Of a DNA stretch of 40,722 bases, positions 1-10,500 are shown one piece after another. Numbering within the stretch: position 1 is the first letter of the stretch; each line of letters opens with the position of its first letter. The translations under genes were made by a program, and so were the position numbers. The stretch covers positions 1 to 40,722 of the forward strand of contig JAHEDW010000019.1 in NCBI GenBank assembly GCA_024641025.1. The letters run 5' to 3'. A model generated the notes under the pieces. The model had not been told where the DNA came from. It saw only the letters and a list, made by a program, of their open reading frames with translations, and did no database searches. Source of the DNA: Gallionella sp. Lineage in GTDB: Bacteria; Pseudomonadota; Gammaproteobacteria; Burkholderiales; Gallionellaceae.

Positions 1-39
1 AACGGTAGCGCAACCTGCCTGACCTGCCACGTTAAGTAA
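1..39 (+). CDS. C-terminus of a multiheme c-type cytochrome (partial)
   Basis: Only the last 12 codons and a TAA stop are visible. They encode a terminal heme-binding motif C-L-T-C-H followed by Val-Lys, so the protein ends two residues after its last CXXCH. This is typical of multiheme cytochromes, including the MtrC/OmcA type found at the other end of the window. Family and length cannot be judged from so little. A strong intrinsic terminator starts 30 bases after the stop, so this is the last gene of its transcription unit. Confidence 0.75.
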   Translation, partial: NGSATCLTCHVK

Positions 40-68
40 GCAGTATGTAACATAGCGCCGAAAGGCGG

Positions 69-96
69 GCCAGACGGAAACGTCTGGCTTTTTTTT
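69..96 (+). terminator. Rho-independent terminator after the cytochrome gene
   Basis: A perfect 8-bp stem (GCCAGACG / CGTCTGGC) closes a GAAA tetraloop and is followed by eight consecutive T residues. It lies 30 bases after the stop of the partial cytochrome gene. Confidence 0.93.
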
Positions 97-434
97 GTCT
101 GGATTTTCTGGCTCGGGCACGAAATCGCGAAAGCCTGACAAGTTAGTGCATGGCAACTATCAAGTGGAAACTTTTCTGTTTACCTACCCTTGAATGAACA
201 AGTGATCTATAAGCTTGATTTGTTGCCAAAATTGAAGCACATGCTCTTACAACCACCAAGCTCGTTTTTGGTCAGATGTTGATGTATTCGGAAACGGCAG
301 GATAAGCTGATACAGCTTTGCATACAGCTCAAACTGAAATTAATGAGATGCTGTCAAGACGACCATGCAGTATAAGTATCTCGCCGATTCATGGGTAATA
401 AGCAAGAGATACTGAACATCACTCAACCAATAGT
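97..434. other. Intergenic region with nothing recognisable
   Basis: About 340 bases lie between the cytochrome terminator and the convergently transcribed dehydrogenase gene. I see no convincing ORF, RNA gene or repeat. Short open frames run into the antisense strand of the dehydrogenase and have no homology that I recognise. Confidence 0.5.
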
Positions 435-1403
435 TCAGACGACGCGATCCTGTGGCTCGCGACCGGAAACAATAGCGTCAAGATTGTCCAAGGCACGAAA
501 ACCCATCGCATCTCGGGTTTCAAATGTTGCGCTGCCAATATGCGGTAACAAAAAGGTGTTATCCATGTCTCGATAGCCGGGGTGAATATTTCCAGGCTCG
601 TTGTTAAAGACATCGAGTCCTGCCGCGGCCAGCTTTCCTGTACGAAGTGCGGAGACAAGTGCATCATCATCTACTATGCCGCCTCGAGCCGTATTCACAA
701 CAATCGCACCGTCAGGGAGGAGAGCAATGCGCTCGGCATTGAGAAGATTTTGCGTCTCGGGGGTAGACGGACAATGCAAAGCCAAGAAATCACAGTGAGG
801 CAGCATCGCCTCAATCGTTTCAAAATAGGTCGCACTTTTCTCAAGTTCTGGATTCAGACGGCTTCGATTGGAATAAAGTATTGTCATATCAAAACCGCGG
901 GCGCGTTGCGCCGTAACCTGTCCAACACGTCCCATGCCGATTATGCCTAGTCGCTTTCCTGTGACTTGCCTCCCCACCATGAAAGCAGGGCTCCATGATT
1001 GCCATTTTCCGGCTCGAACAAGGCGTTCACCCTCGCTGGCACGTCTCGCCGCACCAAGTATAAGAAGCATGGCAATCTCTGCCGTGGCATCCGCCAGCAC
1101 ATCGGGCGTGTTGGTGACAATGATGTTGCGTGACTTGGCCGCAGCCAGATCCACATGATCAAAACCGACAGAGTAGTTGACTATAGCCTTGACTGTTCCG
1201 GGCAAGCGTGCGATGACATCTGCGGAAAGACGTTCGGTATGACACGGAAGGATCGCATCTGCACCTTGTGCCAGTAGGATCAGTTCATCACTCGAGTATT
1301 GCCGATCGTCCGCATTAAAGCGGGGCTCATAATCAAGTTGCAAACGGTCTTCGACGGCTTGAGGGAGTTTGCGGGTGACTACAACCACAAATTTCTTTTT
1401 CAT
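435..1403 (-). CDS. D-2-hydroxyacid dehydrogenase, glyoxylate/hydroxypyruvate reductase type
   Basis: This 322-residue cytosolic NAD(P)H-dependent dehydrogenase probably reduces glyoxylate or hydroxypyruvate (to glycolate or D-glycerate). The family's features are all present: the Rossmann motif G-M-G-R-V-G at 156-161, catalytic Arg240 in NTARGG, Glu269 in NNEPG, and His288 in LPHIGSAT. The segment after the second Rossmann strand (S-N-R-S-R, 178-182) is basic, which usually marks NADPH preference in this family. Length matches GhrB/GyaR enzymes. It is monocistronic, about 200 bases downstream of clpB on the same strand. A metabolic link to the glycolate oxidase genes at 12-18 kb is plausible (inference). 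The exact substrate cannot be read from the sequence. Confidence 0.9.
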   Translation of the reverse strand: MKKKFVVVVTRKLPQAVEDRLQLDYEPRFNADDRQYSSDELILLAQGADAILPCHTERLSADVIARLPGTVKAIVNYSVGFDHVDLAAAKSRNIIVTNTPDVLADATAEIAMLLILGAARRASEGERLVRAGKWQSWSPAFMVGRQVTGKRLGIIGMGRVGQVTAQRARGFDMTILYSNRSRLNPELEKSATYFETIEAMLPHCDFLALHCPSTPETQNLLNAERIALLPDGAIVVNTARGGIVDDDALVSALRTGKLAAAGLDVFNNEPGNIHPGYRDMDNTFLLPHIGSATFETRDAMGFRALDNLDAIVSGREPQDRVV

Positions 1404-1568
1404 TGAAAGTCCTTCGCAACACGGTTCAGAATTTAAGTGGTATTAGCAATATTAATAAATTGACGCTTAATCGATTTACACATTGTGAAGATCACGCCAT
1501 CACTCCTCTCCGGGAAGCAAAATGGACATTCGTAATGTATAGAAACCAGATTTGCACAACTTATGCAA

Positions 1569-1584
1569 GCTCGGCTTACCGAGC
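1569..1584 (-). terminator. Possible terminator hairpin after clpB
   Basis: A 6-bp perfect stem (GCTCGG / CCGAGC) with a four-base loop lies about 20 bases downstream of the clpB stop. The following minus-strand sequence is only moderately T-rich, so intrinsic termination here is uncertain. Confidence 0.4.
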
Positions 1585-1604
1585 ATGCTCCATGATACCT
1601 TTCA

Positions 1605-4184
1605 TTAACCTTTCTCGAACTTCATTACGCCGCCAATACAATTGATAATAATAGTATCTTTCGCAGCAAATTTTCCCTCTAAGATAAGTCTGGACAATGG
1701 ATTCTCCAGTTGTGCCTGGATTGCACGTTTCAGCGGTCGAGCTCCATATACCGGGTCATAGCCTGCATTGGCAATCTCGGTTAAGGCAGATTCACTGATC
1801 TCCAGTTTCATCTCCATCGCAGCTAGACGTCTTTCAAGATACTTCAACTGGATACGCGCGATGGAGTTGATGTTCTTTTCATCAAGCGCATGAAAAACAA
1901 CCACTTCATCGATACGGTTGATAAACTCGGGACGAAAATAGGATTTCACCTCACCCATTACAGCCAGCTTGATCACCTGATAATCGTCACCTGTCATTTG
2001 TTGGATCATTTGTGAACCAAGGTTGGAGGTCATTACGATCACGGTGTTCTTGAAGTCGACGGTACGACCTTGTCCATCGGTCATGCGTCCATCATCAAGG
2101 GCTTGCAGAAGCACATTGAACACGTCCGGGTGTGCCTTTTCTACTTCATCAAGCAGGATGACGCTATATGGTTTGCGACGTACCGCTTCGGTCAGGCCGC
2201 CACCTTCCTCATAGCCGACATAACCGGGCGGCGCACCAATCAGGCGTGCCACCGAATGCTTCTCCATATACTCGCTCATGTCGATACGAATCAGGTGATC
2301 TTCGGAATCGAACATGAAACTCGCAAGTGCCTTGCACAGTTCAGTCTTCCCCACACCGGTAGGCCCAAGGAACAGAAACGAGCCGTATGGACGATTCGGG
2401 TCAGACAGACCGGAACGGGAACGGCGGATAGCATCTGACACCAGTTTTACCGCCTCATCTTGCCCCACCACCCGCTCGTGAAGCTTATCTTCCATATGCA
2501 GCAACTTATCACGCTCACCCTGCATCATTTTGGAAACCGGGATACCAGTAGCGCGGCTTACTACTTCAGCGATCTCTTCAGCGCCTACCTGAGTTCGCAG
2601 CAAGCGGTTTTGAGGCTTATTCTCTTCTGCTTGAACCGCTTCCTTCAGTCTTGTCTCGAGTTGCGGTAATTTTCCATATTGCAGTTCAGCAACCTGCTCC
2701 AACTTCCCTTCACGTTGAAGCCGAACCATCTCGGCCCGAACCTTGTCAATTTCTTCCTTGAGATGTGCCGTGCCTTGGGCTGCACCTTTTTCTGCCTTCC
2801 AGACTTCCTCCAGATCGGCATAATCGCGCTGCAACTTGCTAGTCTCATCCTCAATCAATGCGAGTCGCTTCTGCGAGGCTTCATCTTTCTCTTTTTTCAC
2901 TGCCTCACGCTCGATCTTGAGTTGAATCAGGCGGCGTTCAAGTTTGTCCATCACTTCTGGCTTGGAATCAATTTCCATCTTGACGCGCGCTGCAGCCTCA
3001 TCGATCAGGTCAATCGCCTTGTCCGGGAGGAAACGGTCGGTAATATAGCGATTAGATAGCTCTGCTGCTGCGACAATTGCTGGATCAGTTATGTCGACGC
3101 CATGATGCAGCTCATACCTTTCCTGTAAGCCACGAAGGATGGCGATGGTTGATTCCACGCTCGGCTCGTCCACCAAGACCTTTTGGAAGCGGCGCTCCAG
3201 CGCGGCATCCTTCTCAATATATTTTCGGTATTCATCAAGTGTTGTCGCGCCGACGCAATGCAACTCTCCGCGTGCCAAAGCCGGCTTGAGCATATTACCA
3301 GCGTCCATAGCTCCCTCGGCCTTTCCAGCACCAACCATCGTATGCAACTCATCGATGAAAACGATGGCTCGGCCTTCATCCTGTGCCAGTTCCTTGAGTA
3401 CATTCTTCAGGCGCTCCTCGAATTCACCGCGATATTTTGCCCCGGCCAGCAGCGCAGCCATGTCCAGGCTTAGAACCTTCTTGCTCTTCAGTGACTCGGG
3501 CACTTCACCGTTTACGATTCGTTGCGCAAGTCCTTCGACAATCGCTGTCTTACCCACGCCAGGCTCGCCAATAAGCACCGGGTTGTTCTTAGTGCGACGC
3601 TGCAGCACCTGAATCGCTCGGCGAATTTCGTCATCGCGTCCGATCACGGGATCCAGTTTGCCTTGGCGGGCGCGTTCAGTCAGATCTATTGTGTATTTTT
3701 TTAGTGCTTCGCGTTGACCTTCGGATTCTGCACTACCGACCGTCTCGCCGCCACGGACGGCATTGATCGCTTGTTCAAGGGGTGTACGTGACACGCCGTG
3801 TTGCTTGAGTAGGCGTCCGGCTTCGCCTTTGTCATCGCAAACCGCGAGCAGGAACATTTCTGATGCAATGAACTGATCTCCGCGCTTCTGAGCCGCCTTA
3901 TCGGCAAGATTGAGCAGGTTGGACAATTCTCGCCCGACTTGAACCTCACCACCGTGGTCTTCGACCTTCGGTAGGCGATCAACGGCCTGTTGAAGGGAAG
4001 GTTTCAAAGCCCCGACATTGGCCCCAGCACGCGATAAGAGTGAAGCAACACCACTGTCGTGGTCGTTGAGCAGGGCTAGCAGAAGATGCTGTGGATCTAT
4101 GAACTGGTTGTCTGCTCCTACTGCCAGACTCTGGGCATCGGAAATGGCCTGCTGTAATTTTGTGGTCAACTTGTCAAATCGCAT
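1605..4184 (-). CDS. clpB: ClpB ATP-dependent disaggregase
   Basis: ClpB is a hexameric AAA+ chaperone that extracts polypeptides from aggregates together with DnaK. The 859-residue product is full length (E. coli ClpB is 857). In order it has the Clp N-domain (1-145), AAA-1 with Walker A GEPGVGKT at 206-213, the long coiled-coil middle domain (about 405-525, rich in K/E/Q), and AAA-2 with Walker A GPTGVGKT near residue 605. The C-terminal arginine-finger region PEFINRIDE is also present. The ATG at 4184 has a good AGGAG ribosome site. A near-consensus sigma-32 promoter lies 37-64 bases upstream, consistent with heat-shock control. It is divergent from the cysteine-synthase-like gene. Confidence 0.98.
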   Translation of the reverse strand: MRFDKLTTKLQQAISDAQSLAVGADNQFIDPQHLLLALLNDHDSGVASLLSRAGANVGALKPSLQQAVDRLPKVEDHGGEVQVGRELSNLLNLADKAAQKRGDQFIASEMFLLAVCDDKGEAGRLLKQHGVSRTPLEQAINAVRGGETVGSAESEGQREALKKYTIDLTERARQGKLDPVIGRDDEIRRAIQVLQRRTKNNPVLIGEPGVGKTAIVEGLAQRIVNGEVPESLKSKKVLSLDMAALLAGAKYRGEFEERLKNVLKELAQDEGRAIVFIDELHTMVGAGKAEGAMDAGNMLKPALARGELHCVGATTLDEYRKYIEKDAALERRFQKVLVDEPSVESTIAILRGLQERYELHHGVDITDPAIVAAAELSNRYITDRFLPDKAIDLIDEAAARVKMEIDSKPEVMDKLERRLIQLKIEREAVKKEKDEASQKRLALIEDETSKLQRDYADLEEVWKAEKGAAQGTAHLKEEIDKVRAEMVRLQREGKLEQVAELQYGKLPQLETRLKEAVQAEENKPQNRLLRTQVGAEEIAEVVSRATGIPVSKMMQGERDKLLHMEDKLHERVVGQDEAVKLVSDAIRRSRSGLSDPNRPYGSFLFLGPTGVGKTELCKALASFMFDSEDHLIRIDMSEYMEKHSVARLIGAPPGYVGYEEGGGLTEAVRRKPYSVILLDEVEKAHPDVFNVLLQALDDGRMTDGQGRTVDFKNTVIVMTSNLGSQMIQQMTGDDYQVIKLAVMGEVKSYFRPEFINRIDEVVVFHALDEKNINSIARIQLKYLERRLAAMEMKLEISESALTEIANAGYDPVYGARPLKRAIQAQLENPLSRLILEGKFAAKDTIIINCIGGVMKFEKG

Positions 4185-4220
4185 GATTTCTCCTGCATGG
4201 AATATAGTGAACTATCCGGT

Positions 4221-4248
4221 AAATGGGGCAACAAACTGGAAACTCAAG
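4221..4248 (-). promoter_or_regulatory. Sigma-32 (RpoH) heat-shock promoter of clpB
   Basis: Reading the minus strand, a CTTGAG -35 element is separated by 14 bases from CCCCATTT as the -10 element. The E. coli sigma-32 consensus is CTTGAA, 13-15 bases, CCCCATNT, so only one position deviates. It is correctly placed upstream of the clpB start codon. Confidence 0.88.
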
Positions 4249-4324
4249 AGGCTATAGGGCAAGATACTGGCCTTGCCTCCTTGCGCGGGCATTAGTTTGC
4301 GCTTTCAATCATGGGAAACGGATG

Positions 4325-5215
4325 ATGTTCATGAAAAATATTCTAGATGCAATCGGTTCAACACCGCTGATCCAGATCGACGGTATCTGGATTAAGCTGG
4401 AATTTCTTAATCCGTCCGGTTCAATCAAGGCTCGTATCGCAAAATACATGATTGAGCGAGCTGAAAGCGAAGGATTGCTTAAGCCGGGTGATACGATTGT
4501 CGAGGCAAGCAGCGGGAATACTGGTAACGCAATGAGCATGGTAGCAGCAGTCAAGGGATACAAGATGCTGGTATTGATGCCCAATGGCATGAGTCGCGAG
4601 CGAACCGCAATTTCACGCGCCTACGGTGCTGAAGTGCGCATCATCGGTGATTTCCATGTTACCGATGCACTAGCCGAAGTTCGCCGTATGGGCGCTCTAC
4701 CCGGCTACTTTGCCCCGCAACAATTTGATAGCGAATGGAACGTCGACGAGAACCGCGAATGGCTCGCGCAGGAGATTTTGGCTCAATTGCCCGATGGCGT
4801 TCTCCCTGATGCAGTTGTCGGTGGTGTGGGAACTGGTGGCACCATTATCGGAACAGGCCAGGCATTCAAGGCTGTCAACCCGAATTGCAAGGTCGTTGCT
4901 CTCGAGCCAAGCGAGTCCTGCACGATACTCTGCGGGGAAATCGCCAAGCATTTGATCGAGGGCATCGCGGACGGATTTGTTCCCGGAATCATTCAGCACC
5001 ACAGGGATCTTCTTGACGAGGTAGTTTCAGTCGAATCGAATGAAGCCGTTGTGGAGATGCGCAGGCTAGCACGAGAGCATGGCATCTTCGTTGGTCCGTC
5101 CTCTGGCGCCCATCTGATCGCAGCTCGAAGGTTGCGTGATCGGCACAAGGTAGAACATGTCGTCACATTTTTCTGCGACAAGGGTGAAAAATATATTACG
5201 GACTACTGGCTTTGA
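4325..5215 (+). CDS. PLP-dependent cysteine synthase family protein
   Basis: This is a fold-type II PLP enzyme of the O-acetylserine sulfhydrylase / cystathionine beta-synthase family, which makes cysteine from an activated serine and sulfide. The PLP lysine is in NPSGSIKAR (Lys35 from this start). The substrate loop SSGNTGNA and the phosphate-binding G-V-G-T-G-G-T-I are intact. The N-terminus DAIGSTPLI is typical of the family. An upstream in-frame extension to 4223 lacks family similarity and crosses the clpB promoter. GGGAAA at 4313-4318 best supports a start at 4322 or 4325. At about 297 residues it is the size of CysM, but the KAR instead of KDR after the lysine differs from classical CysK/CysM, so assignment to either is withheld. 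Confidence 0.9.
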   Translation: MFMKNILDAIGSTPLIQIDGIWIKLEFLNPSGSIKARIAKYMIERAESEGLLKPGDTIVEASSGNTGNAMSMVAAVKGYKMLVLMPNGMSRERTAISRAYGAEVRIIGDFHVTDALAEVRRMGALPGYFAPQQFDSEWNVDENREWLAQEILAQLPDGVLPDAVVGGVGTGGTIIGTGQAFKAVNPNCKVVALEPSESCTILCGEIAKHLIEGIADGFVPGIIQHHRDLLDEVVSVESNEAVVEMRRLAREHGIFVGPSSGAHLIAARRLRDRHKVEHVVTFFCDKGEKYITDYWL

Positions 5216-5300
5216 AGCCATCATCCATATAAACCCAATTTACAGAGGGTAACTGTAGTACAGATACCTTGAACTACTTCCTATAAAGAGAATTAACAAT

Positions 5301-6143
5301 ATGGCCATCGAACACGAACTCGCACTGCTCATTCGCGAACATGTTCACGCAATTCTTGACGAAGACATCGGCAGCGGTGATATAACCGCTCGTCTGATTC
5401 CGGAACATGTGTCTGGTAACGCCACGGTCATCACACGTCAACACTTGGTATTATGCGGCACCCCTTGGTTCGATGAATGCTACTTGGCTCTCGACCCGGA
5501 CATCAAGGTTCGCTGGCTGCTGGGTGAAGGCGAAGTTGCTAAACCCAATCAGACGCTATGCGAAATATGCGGCAACGCACGGGCGATGCTAAGTGCGGAG
5601 CGAAGCTCGCTGAATTTATTGCAGACCCTGTCAGCCACTGCAACACTAACGCGACGCTACGTGGAAGCCGTAAAGCACACCAGTGCGAAAATCATGGATA
5701 CGCGCAAGACTCTCCCTGGACTGCGTGTCGCTCAGAAGTACGCAGTAAAAGTCGGTGGTGGACATAACCATCGTATGGGCCTGTTCGATGGTGTACTGAT
5801 CAAGGAGAACCATATCGCAGCGGCTGGAGGAATCAAAGAAGTGCTGGAACACGCACTTCAAATCACTCCAGCCGGTGTGCCCATTCAAATCGAAGTAGAA
5901 ACGCTGGCGCAACTGGACCAGGCGCTGAATGCAGGCGCGCATTTAATCCTGCTTGACAATTTTTCCTTGGACGACATGCGTACCGCCGTGAAACATGCCG
6001 ACAAGCGCGCTGAACTCGAGGCATCCGGCGGCATCACCCTTGAAAGCGTAGGCATTATTGCCCAAACCGGGGTCGACAGAATCTCAATTGGCGCGCTGAC
6101 AAAAGACGTGCTGGCAGCCGATCTATCGATGCGCTTCACTTAA
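5301..6143 (+). CDS. nadC: Nicotinate-nucleotide pyrophosphorylase (carboxylating)
   Basis: NadC converts quinolinate and PRPP to nicotinate mononucleotide, CO2 and pyrophosphate in de novo NAD synthesis. The 280-residue protein has the N-terminal EDIGSGDITA segment. It also has the RKTLPGLR and K(Y)AVKVGGGHNHR substrate-binding motifs, the LIKENHI segment, EVETLAQ, LLDNF, and the late EASGGI and ISIGALT motifs of the TIM barrel. Length is normal. The AGAG at 5287-5290 lies about 10 bases before the ATG. nadA and nadB are not in the window. Confidence 0.97.
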   Translation: MAIEHELALLIREHVHAILDEDIGSGDITARLIPEHVSGNATVITRQHLVLCGTPWFDECYLALDPDIKVRWLLGEGEVAKPNQTLCEICGNARAMLSAERSSLNLLQTLSATATLTRRYVEAVKHTSAKIMDTRKTLPGLRVAQKYAVKVGGGHNHRMGLFDGVLIKENHIAAAGGIKEVLEHALQITPAGVPIQIEVETLAQLDQALNAGAHLILLDNFSLDDMRTAVKHADKRAELEASGGITLESVGIIAQTGVDRISIGALTKDVLAADLSMRFT

Positions 6144-6198
6144 TTCAACTGAACCCTATCCGAGCTGCATATTTGGCAAGGAAGTTAAGGAGAAAGTC

Positions 6199-7020
6199 AT
6201 GTGCCAATTGCTAGGGATGAACTGCAACGTTCCCACTGATATCTGCTTTTCATTTACCGGATTTCAACAACGCGGCGGTGTAACCGATGTGCATGCCGAT
6301 GGCTGGGGTATCGCTTTCTTTGAGGGCAATGGGGTAAGGCTTTTCCTCGATCCACTTCCTTCCGCCCAGTCACCCATCGCCGAACTTGTCCGAAAATATC
6401 CCATTCGATCGCTGAACGTAATTGCGCACATACGCAAAGCAACGCAAGGAGTGGTGACGCTTGAGAATACGCATCCCTTCATGCGCGAACTGTGGGGACG
6501 ATACTGGGTATTCGCACACAACGGCAATCTGCCACATTTTCAGCCGGAACTGGACGGTAGTTTCCTCCCAGTCGGCAACACCGACAGTGAGCGCATATTC
6601 TGCTGGCTACTGCAAAGCTTACGACTTAGATTCTCAGATGCACCTACCTCGAAAGATGAACTCTTCGCCGCCTTACACGAACTCATCTATCCGCTTTCCG
6701 GCATGGGCATTTTCAATTTTATGCTTTCCAACGGATCCTGCCTGCTTGCGCATTGCTCCACCGAACTGAGTTACATCCTTAGGCGCGCGCCGTTCAAGGT
6801 CGCACACCTGAAGGATGATGATGTAATGGTGGACTTCAGTGAGATGACGATGCCAGACGACCGTGCTGCGATAATCGCGACCCAACCGCTGACCGACAAT
6901 GAGCCGTGGAAGACAATGCAACCCGGTTCGTTGTGGATGTTTCATGAGGGTATAGTGGTAAACCAACTCGCCACGCTTCCCAGCCCAGTCAAATCACTTT
7001 CAGGTATCTCAACAGGTTGA
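6199..7020 (+). CDS. Class II glutamine amidotransferase (YafJ-like)
   Basis: This is an Ntn-type amidohydrolase with Cys2 as the presumed nucleophile, exposed after removal of Met1 (M-C-Q-L-L-G-M). Conserved family segments include HADGWGIAFF, HIRKAT, THPF, HNGNL and NTDSER, which form the glutaminase active site. The 273-residue length fits stand-alone YafJ/COG0121 proteins. Such proteins lack the synthase domain of GuaA, PurF or GlmS, so the amino-group acceptor, if any, is unknown. AAGGAG sits seven bases before the ATG. It lies between nadC and trxC on the same strand with 50-60-base gaps. Confidence 0.92.
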   Translation: MCQLLGMNCNVPTDICFSFTGFQQRGGVTDVHADGWGIAFFEGNGVRLFLDPLPSAQSPIAELVRKYPIRSLNVIAHIRKATQGVVTLENTHPFMRELWGRYWVFAHNGNLPHFQPELDGSFLPVGNTDSERIFCWLLQSLRLRFSDAPTSKDELFAALHELIYPLSGMGIFNFMLSNGSCLLAHCSTELSYILRRAPFKVAHLKDDDVMVDFSEMTMPDDRAAIIATQPLTDNEPWKTMQPGSLWMFHEGIVVNQLATLPSPVKSLSGISTG

Positions 7021-7072
7021 AATCAATTTACGCGCCCTCATCTAGAAAGCACAGCATAACTTGAGGAATAAC

Positions 7073-7507
7073 ATGAGCGACGCACTACATATCGTCTGCC
7101 CGCACTGCAACTCGGTCAACCGGGTACCATCCGGCAAGATAGGTGAAAATCCGACCTGCGGAAAGTGCAAAAATAATCTGTTCAACGCACACCCCTTGGA
7201 ACTGAACGCCAATAATTTCGCTCAGCACATCTCTCGCAACGACATTCCGGTGCTAGTGGACTTCTGGGCTCCCTGGTGCGGGCCATGCCGCATGATGGCA
7301 CCCGCCTTCGTGAATGCGTCGGCACAACTTGAGCCGCACATGCGCCTGGCAAAGTTGAACACCGAGGAGGCGCAGGAACTTGGTGCGCGTCACAATATTC
7401 GCAGCATTCCAACTTTGGCATTATTCAAGGGTGGGCGCGAAGTTGCGCGTCAGGCTGGCGCGATGGATGCAAACAGTATCGTGCGTTGGGCGCGAAGCAA
7501 TGCCTAA
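7073..7507 (+). CDS. trxC: Thioredoxin 2 (zinc-binding)
   Basis: This 144-residue cytosolic disulfide reductase has an N-terminal zinc ribbon, C-P-H-C at 9-12 and C-G-K-C at 29-32, which separates TrxC from TrxA. The thioredoxin fold follows, with the active site W-C-G-P-C at 68-72 and the cis-proline segment SIPTL. I chose the ATG at 7073 over an upstream TTG (7061). It has a GAGG ribosome site at proper spacing and gives the standard MSDALHIVCPHC start. TrxC is usually linked to oxidative stress defence (family knowledge). Confidence 0.96.
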   Translation: MSDALHIVCPHCNSVNRVPSGKIGENPTCGKCKNNLFNAHPLELNANNFAQHISRNDIPVLVDFWAPWCGPCRMMAPAFVNASAQLEPHMRLAKLNTEEAQELGARHNIRSIPTLALFKGGREVARQAGAMDANSIVRWARSNA

Positions 7508-7564
7508 GCTGCATCTCTAGCACTAATAATTCGTAAATCAACTATCAATGATTACGCAGCATCT

Positions 7565-10500
7565 TCATTGGCTATATGCATGAGCAATACGGTACTTGCT
7601 GATTCTATTGCTGAACCACACAATAACATCGTCCACGTAGGTGAACACGACCGGTATCACGAGAAGGCTCAAGAAGGTCGAAGTGATCAATCCACCAATT
7701 ACGACTATTGCCATCGGAGAACGGAAACTCCCGTCACCCGACCCTAGGTCAAGTGCCACCGGCAACATACCCGCGCCCATCGCCATCGTAGTCATCACGA
7801 TCGGCCTGACGCGCTTCCTGCATGCATCGAGCAGTGCCTCAGCTCGGTTCATGCCTCGCTTGCGTCGAGAAACGATCGCATATTCCACCAACAAGATGGA
7901 ATTCTTTGTGGCAATCCCCATCAGCATGATCAGTCCTATCATAGAAGGCATCGAAATCGCAGTACGGGTCAGGTAAAGTGCCAGAAATGCACCAGGAACG
8001 GATAACACGAGTGCGCCAAGTATCGTGGCGGGCTGCATGAAGTCCTTGAACAACAGAACAAGCACAATATAGATGCAAAGCACTCCCGTGAACATTGCTA
8101 GTCCGAAGCTTGTGAAAAGCTCATTCATTGCTTCTGCATCACCAATGGGTACCATCTTCATTCCGGGCGGCATATTCCTGATGGACGACAGTGCAGCCAC
8201 GGCTGCCTGTACTTTTCCCAAAGGTTGTCCAGCCAACTCGATGTCAAAGGTAATATTTCGCTGCCGGTCATATCGGTCGATTTGTGATGGGCCACTTTCA
8301 AAACTCAGGTCAGCAACATTTCCGAGCATTACTGGACCGCGCGCACCCTTAACTACCAAACGTGACAGCAACCCGATATCCTGACGAGCATCATCACGCA
8401 GCTTTACAATGATAGGCAATTGCCTATCCGGCAGATTGAGCTTGGCCAGAGACTGGTCATAATCGCCATTGGTTGCCACACGTAATGTCTCTGCGATCTC
8501 ACTTGAAGTGACACCCAAATCGGCTGCGCGCGCGAAATCTGGACGCACCACCACTTCGGGGCGCTGCAGACTTGAATTGGATACCACGTTTCCGATTCCC
8601 TGAATAGTGCGCAACTCCTGCCCAACCTTCAAGGCGTGCGCATTCAACAGTTCGCTATCTTCACTGGTCAACACCAACTGGTATTTATCGGCAGACGAAC
8701 CCAGACCAACCTTGACACGTACCCCAGGCAAGGCAGTCATGGCATCCCTCAATTGGTCTTCGATCTGCTGTTTCCTGAGCGTACGTTCTGACCGTGGCTT
8801 AAGCTCAATAGATAGTGTCGCCTTTCGTGCCTCTGGCACGCCGGTTGGCTCAAATGCATTCCCGCCAGAAGAGCCCCCGCCAATAGCTGTATAGACCATC
8901 GTCACGTTCGGATTCTGCATGATGATTTCGCGGGCTTGCTCGGCTAGCAAATAGGTCTGCTCAAACTTGCTCCCTGGGGAAAGGGTCACCGTTACCTGGG
9001 TTTGCGATTGGTTGTCCTTGGGTTGGAACGCAGTTGGCAATGTTCCGGCCAATCCAAAAGAACCCACAAAAAACACCGTGGTCACTGCCAAGGTGATCTT
9101 GCGATGATCAAGGCACCAATGTGCCCATTTTAGGTAGACCTCGATCCATCTAGGAGTTGGATGTGCGATGCGCGGGCGCAGGAAATACGCGGACATCATC
9201 GGCGTAAGCATACGCGCGACCACAAGCGAGAACATTACCGCCACGGCAGCAGTCCAACCGAACTGCACGAAGAAACGCCCTGGGACACCGCTCATGAATG
9301 CGGTCGGCAGGAACACCGCCACTAGCGTGAAGGTAGTCGCTATCACTGCCATGCCGATCTCATCAGCTGCTTCCATCGCCGCCTGATAAGGCTTCTTTCC
9401 CAGTTCCAAATGGCGCATTATGTTTTCGATCTCTACGATGGCATCATCCACCAGCACGCCAACAACCAGGGACATCGCTAGTAGCGTAACGACATTGATA
9501 GTGAAGCCGAACAAGTACATGACCGCAAAGGTCGGAATCACTGCCAGTGGAAGCGCAGTCGCAGCAACGATAGTGGCGCGCGTATTGCGCAAAAAGAATA
9601 TCACCACGATTACTGCGAGCAATGCGCCCTCGAAGATCATCTCCATCGACCCCCGGTATGTCTCATATACCTGATCGACAGTATTAAACACCCGTTCAGT
9701 GACGATATCAGGACGTGATACCCGCAGGACGGTGAGTGATTTCGCGACACCGTTTGCCACCTCGACATCGCTGGCGCCAAGCGAACGGATTATCTCGAAA
9801 CCGACCACCTGTTTTCCATCGTGCAGTGCCGCCGAGCGGCGCTCAGCTATGGAATCGCTGACACTTGCCACCTGATCAAGTCGCACACGACGCCCATCGT
9901 TCAAACTGATTTCCATTTGAGCCAACTGCTCGGCGGTCTTCACTGTCGCCACTGTACGAACGGACTGTTCCATGCCACCAACATTGGTGCGCCCCCCAGG
10001 AGCTTCCTGCTGGATCTTACGTAATTGACTAGAAACTTCGGATGCATTCAAGTTCAGTGCGAGCATCTTTACAGGATCAAGTTCAACTCGGATTTGTCGA
10101 GTGACCCCACCGACGCGATTAACCGCACCCACACCCTTTACGCCGAGCAGAAGCTTGGTAATGTTGTTATCAACGAACCAGGATAGTGCTTCCTCGCTCA
10201 TATCCGGTGCGGCAATCGTGTAGGTAATGATCGGCTTGCCGCTCAACTCGATCTTGTTGATAACTGGATCCAGCATCTGTTGTGGAAGATCGCTACGTAT
10301 CCTGGATACCGCGGAACGCACATCCTCCAGTGCCAAACGGGAATCTCGCTCCAACCGAAATTCCGCAGACACAATCGCCGAACCATCCTTGACTTGGCTG
10401 TAAAGGTGTTTCAAGCCCTGCAAACTGGCAAGTACATTCTCGATCTTGCGAGCAACCTCAGCTTCCATCTGGTCTGGCGAAGCACCTGGCATTGTCGCTG

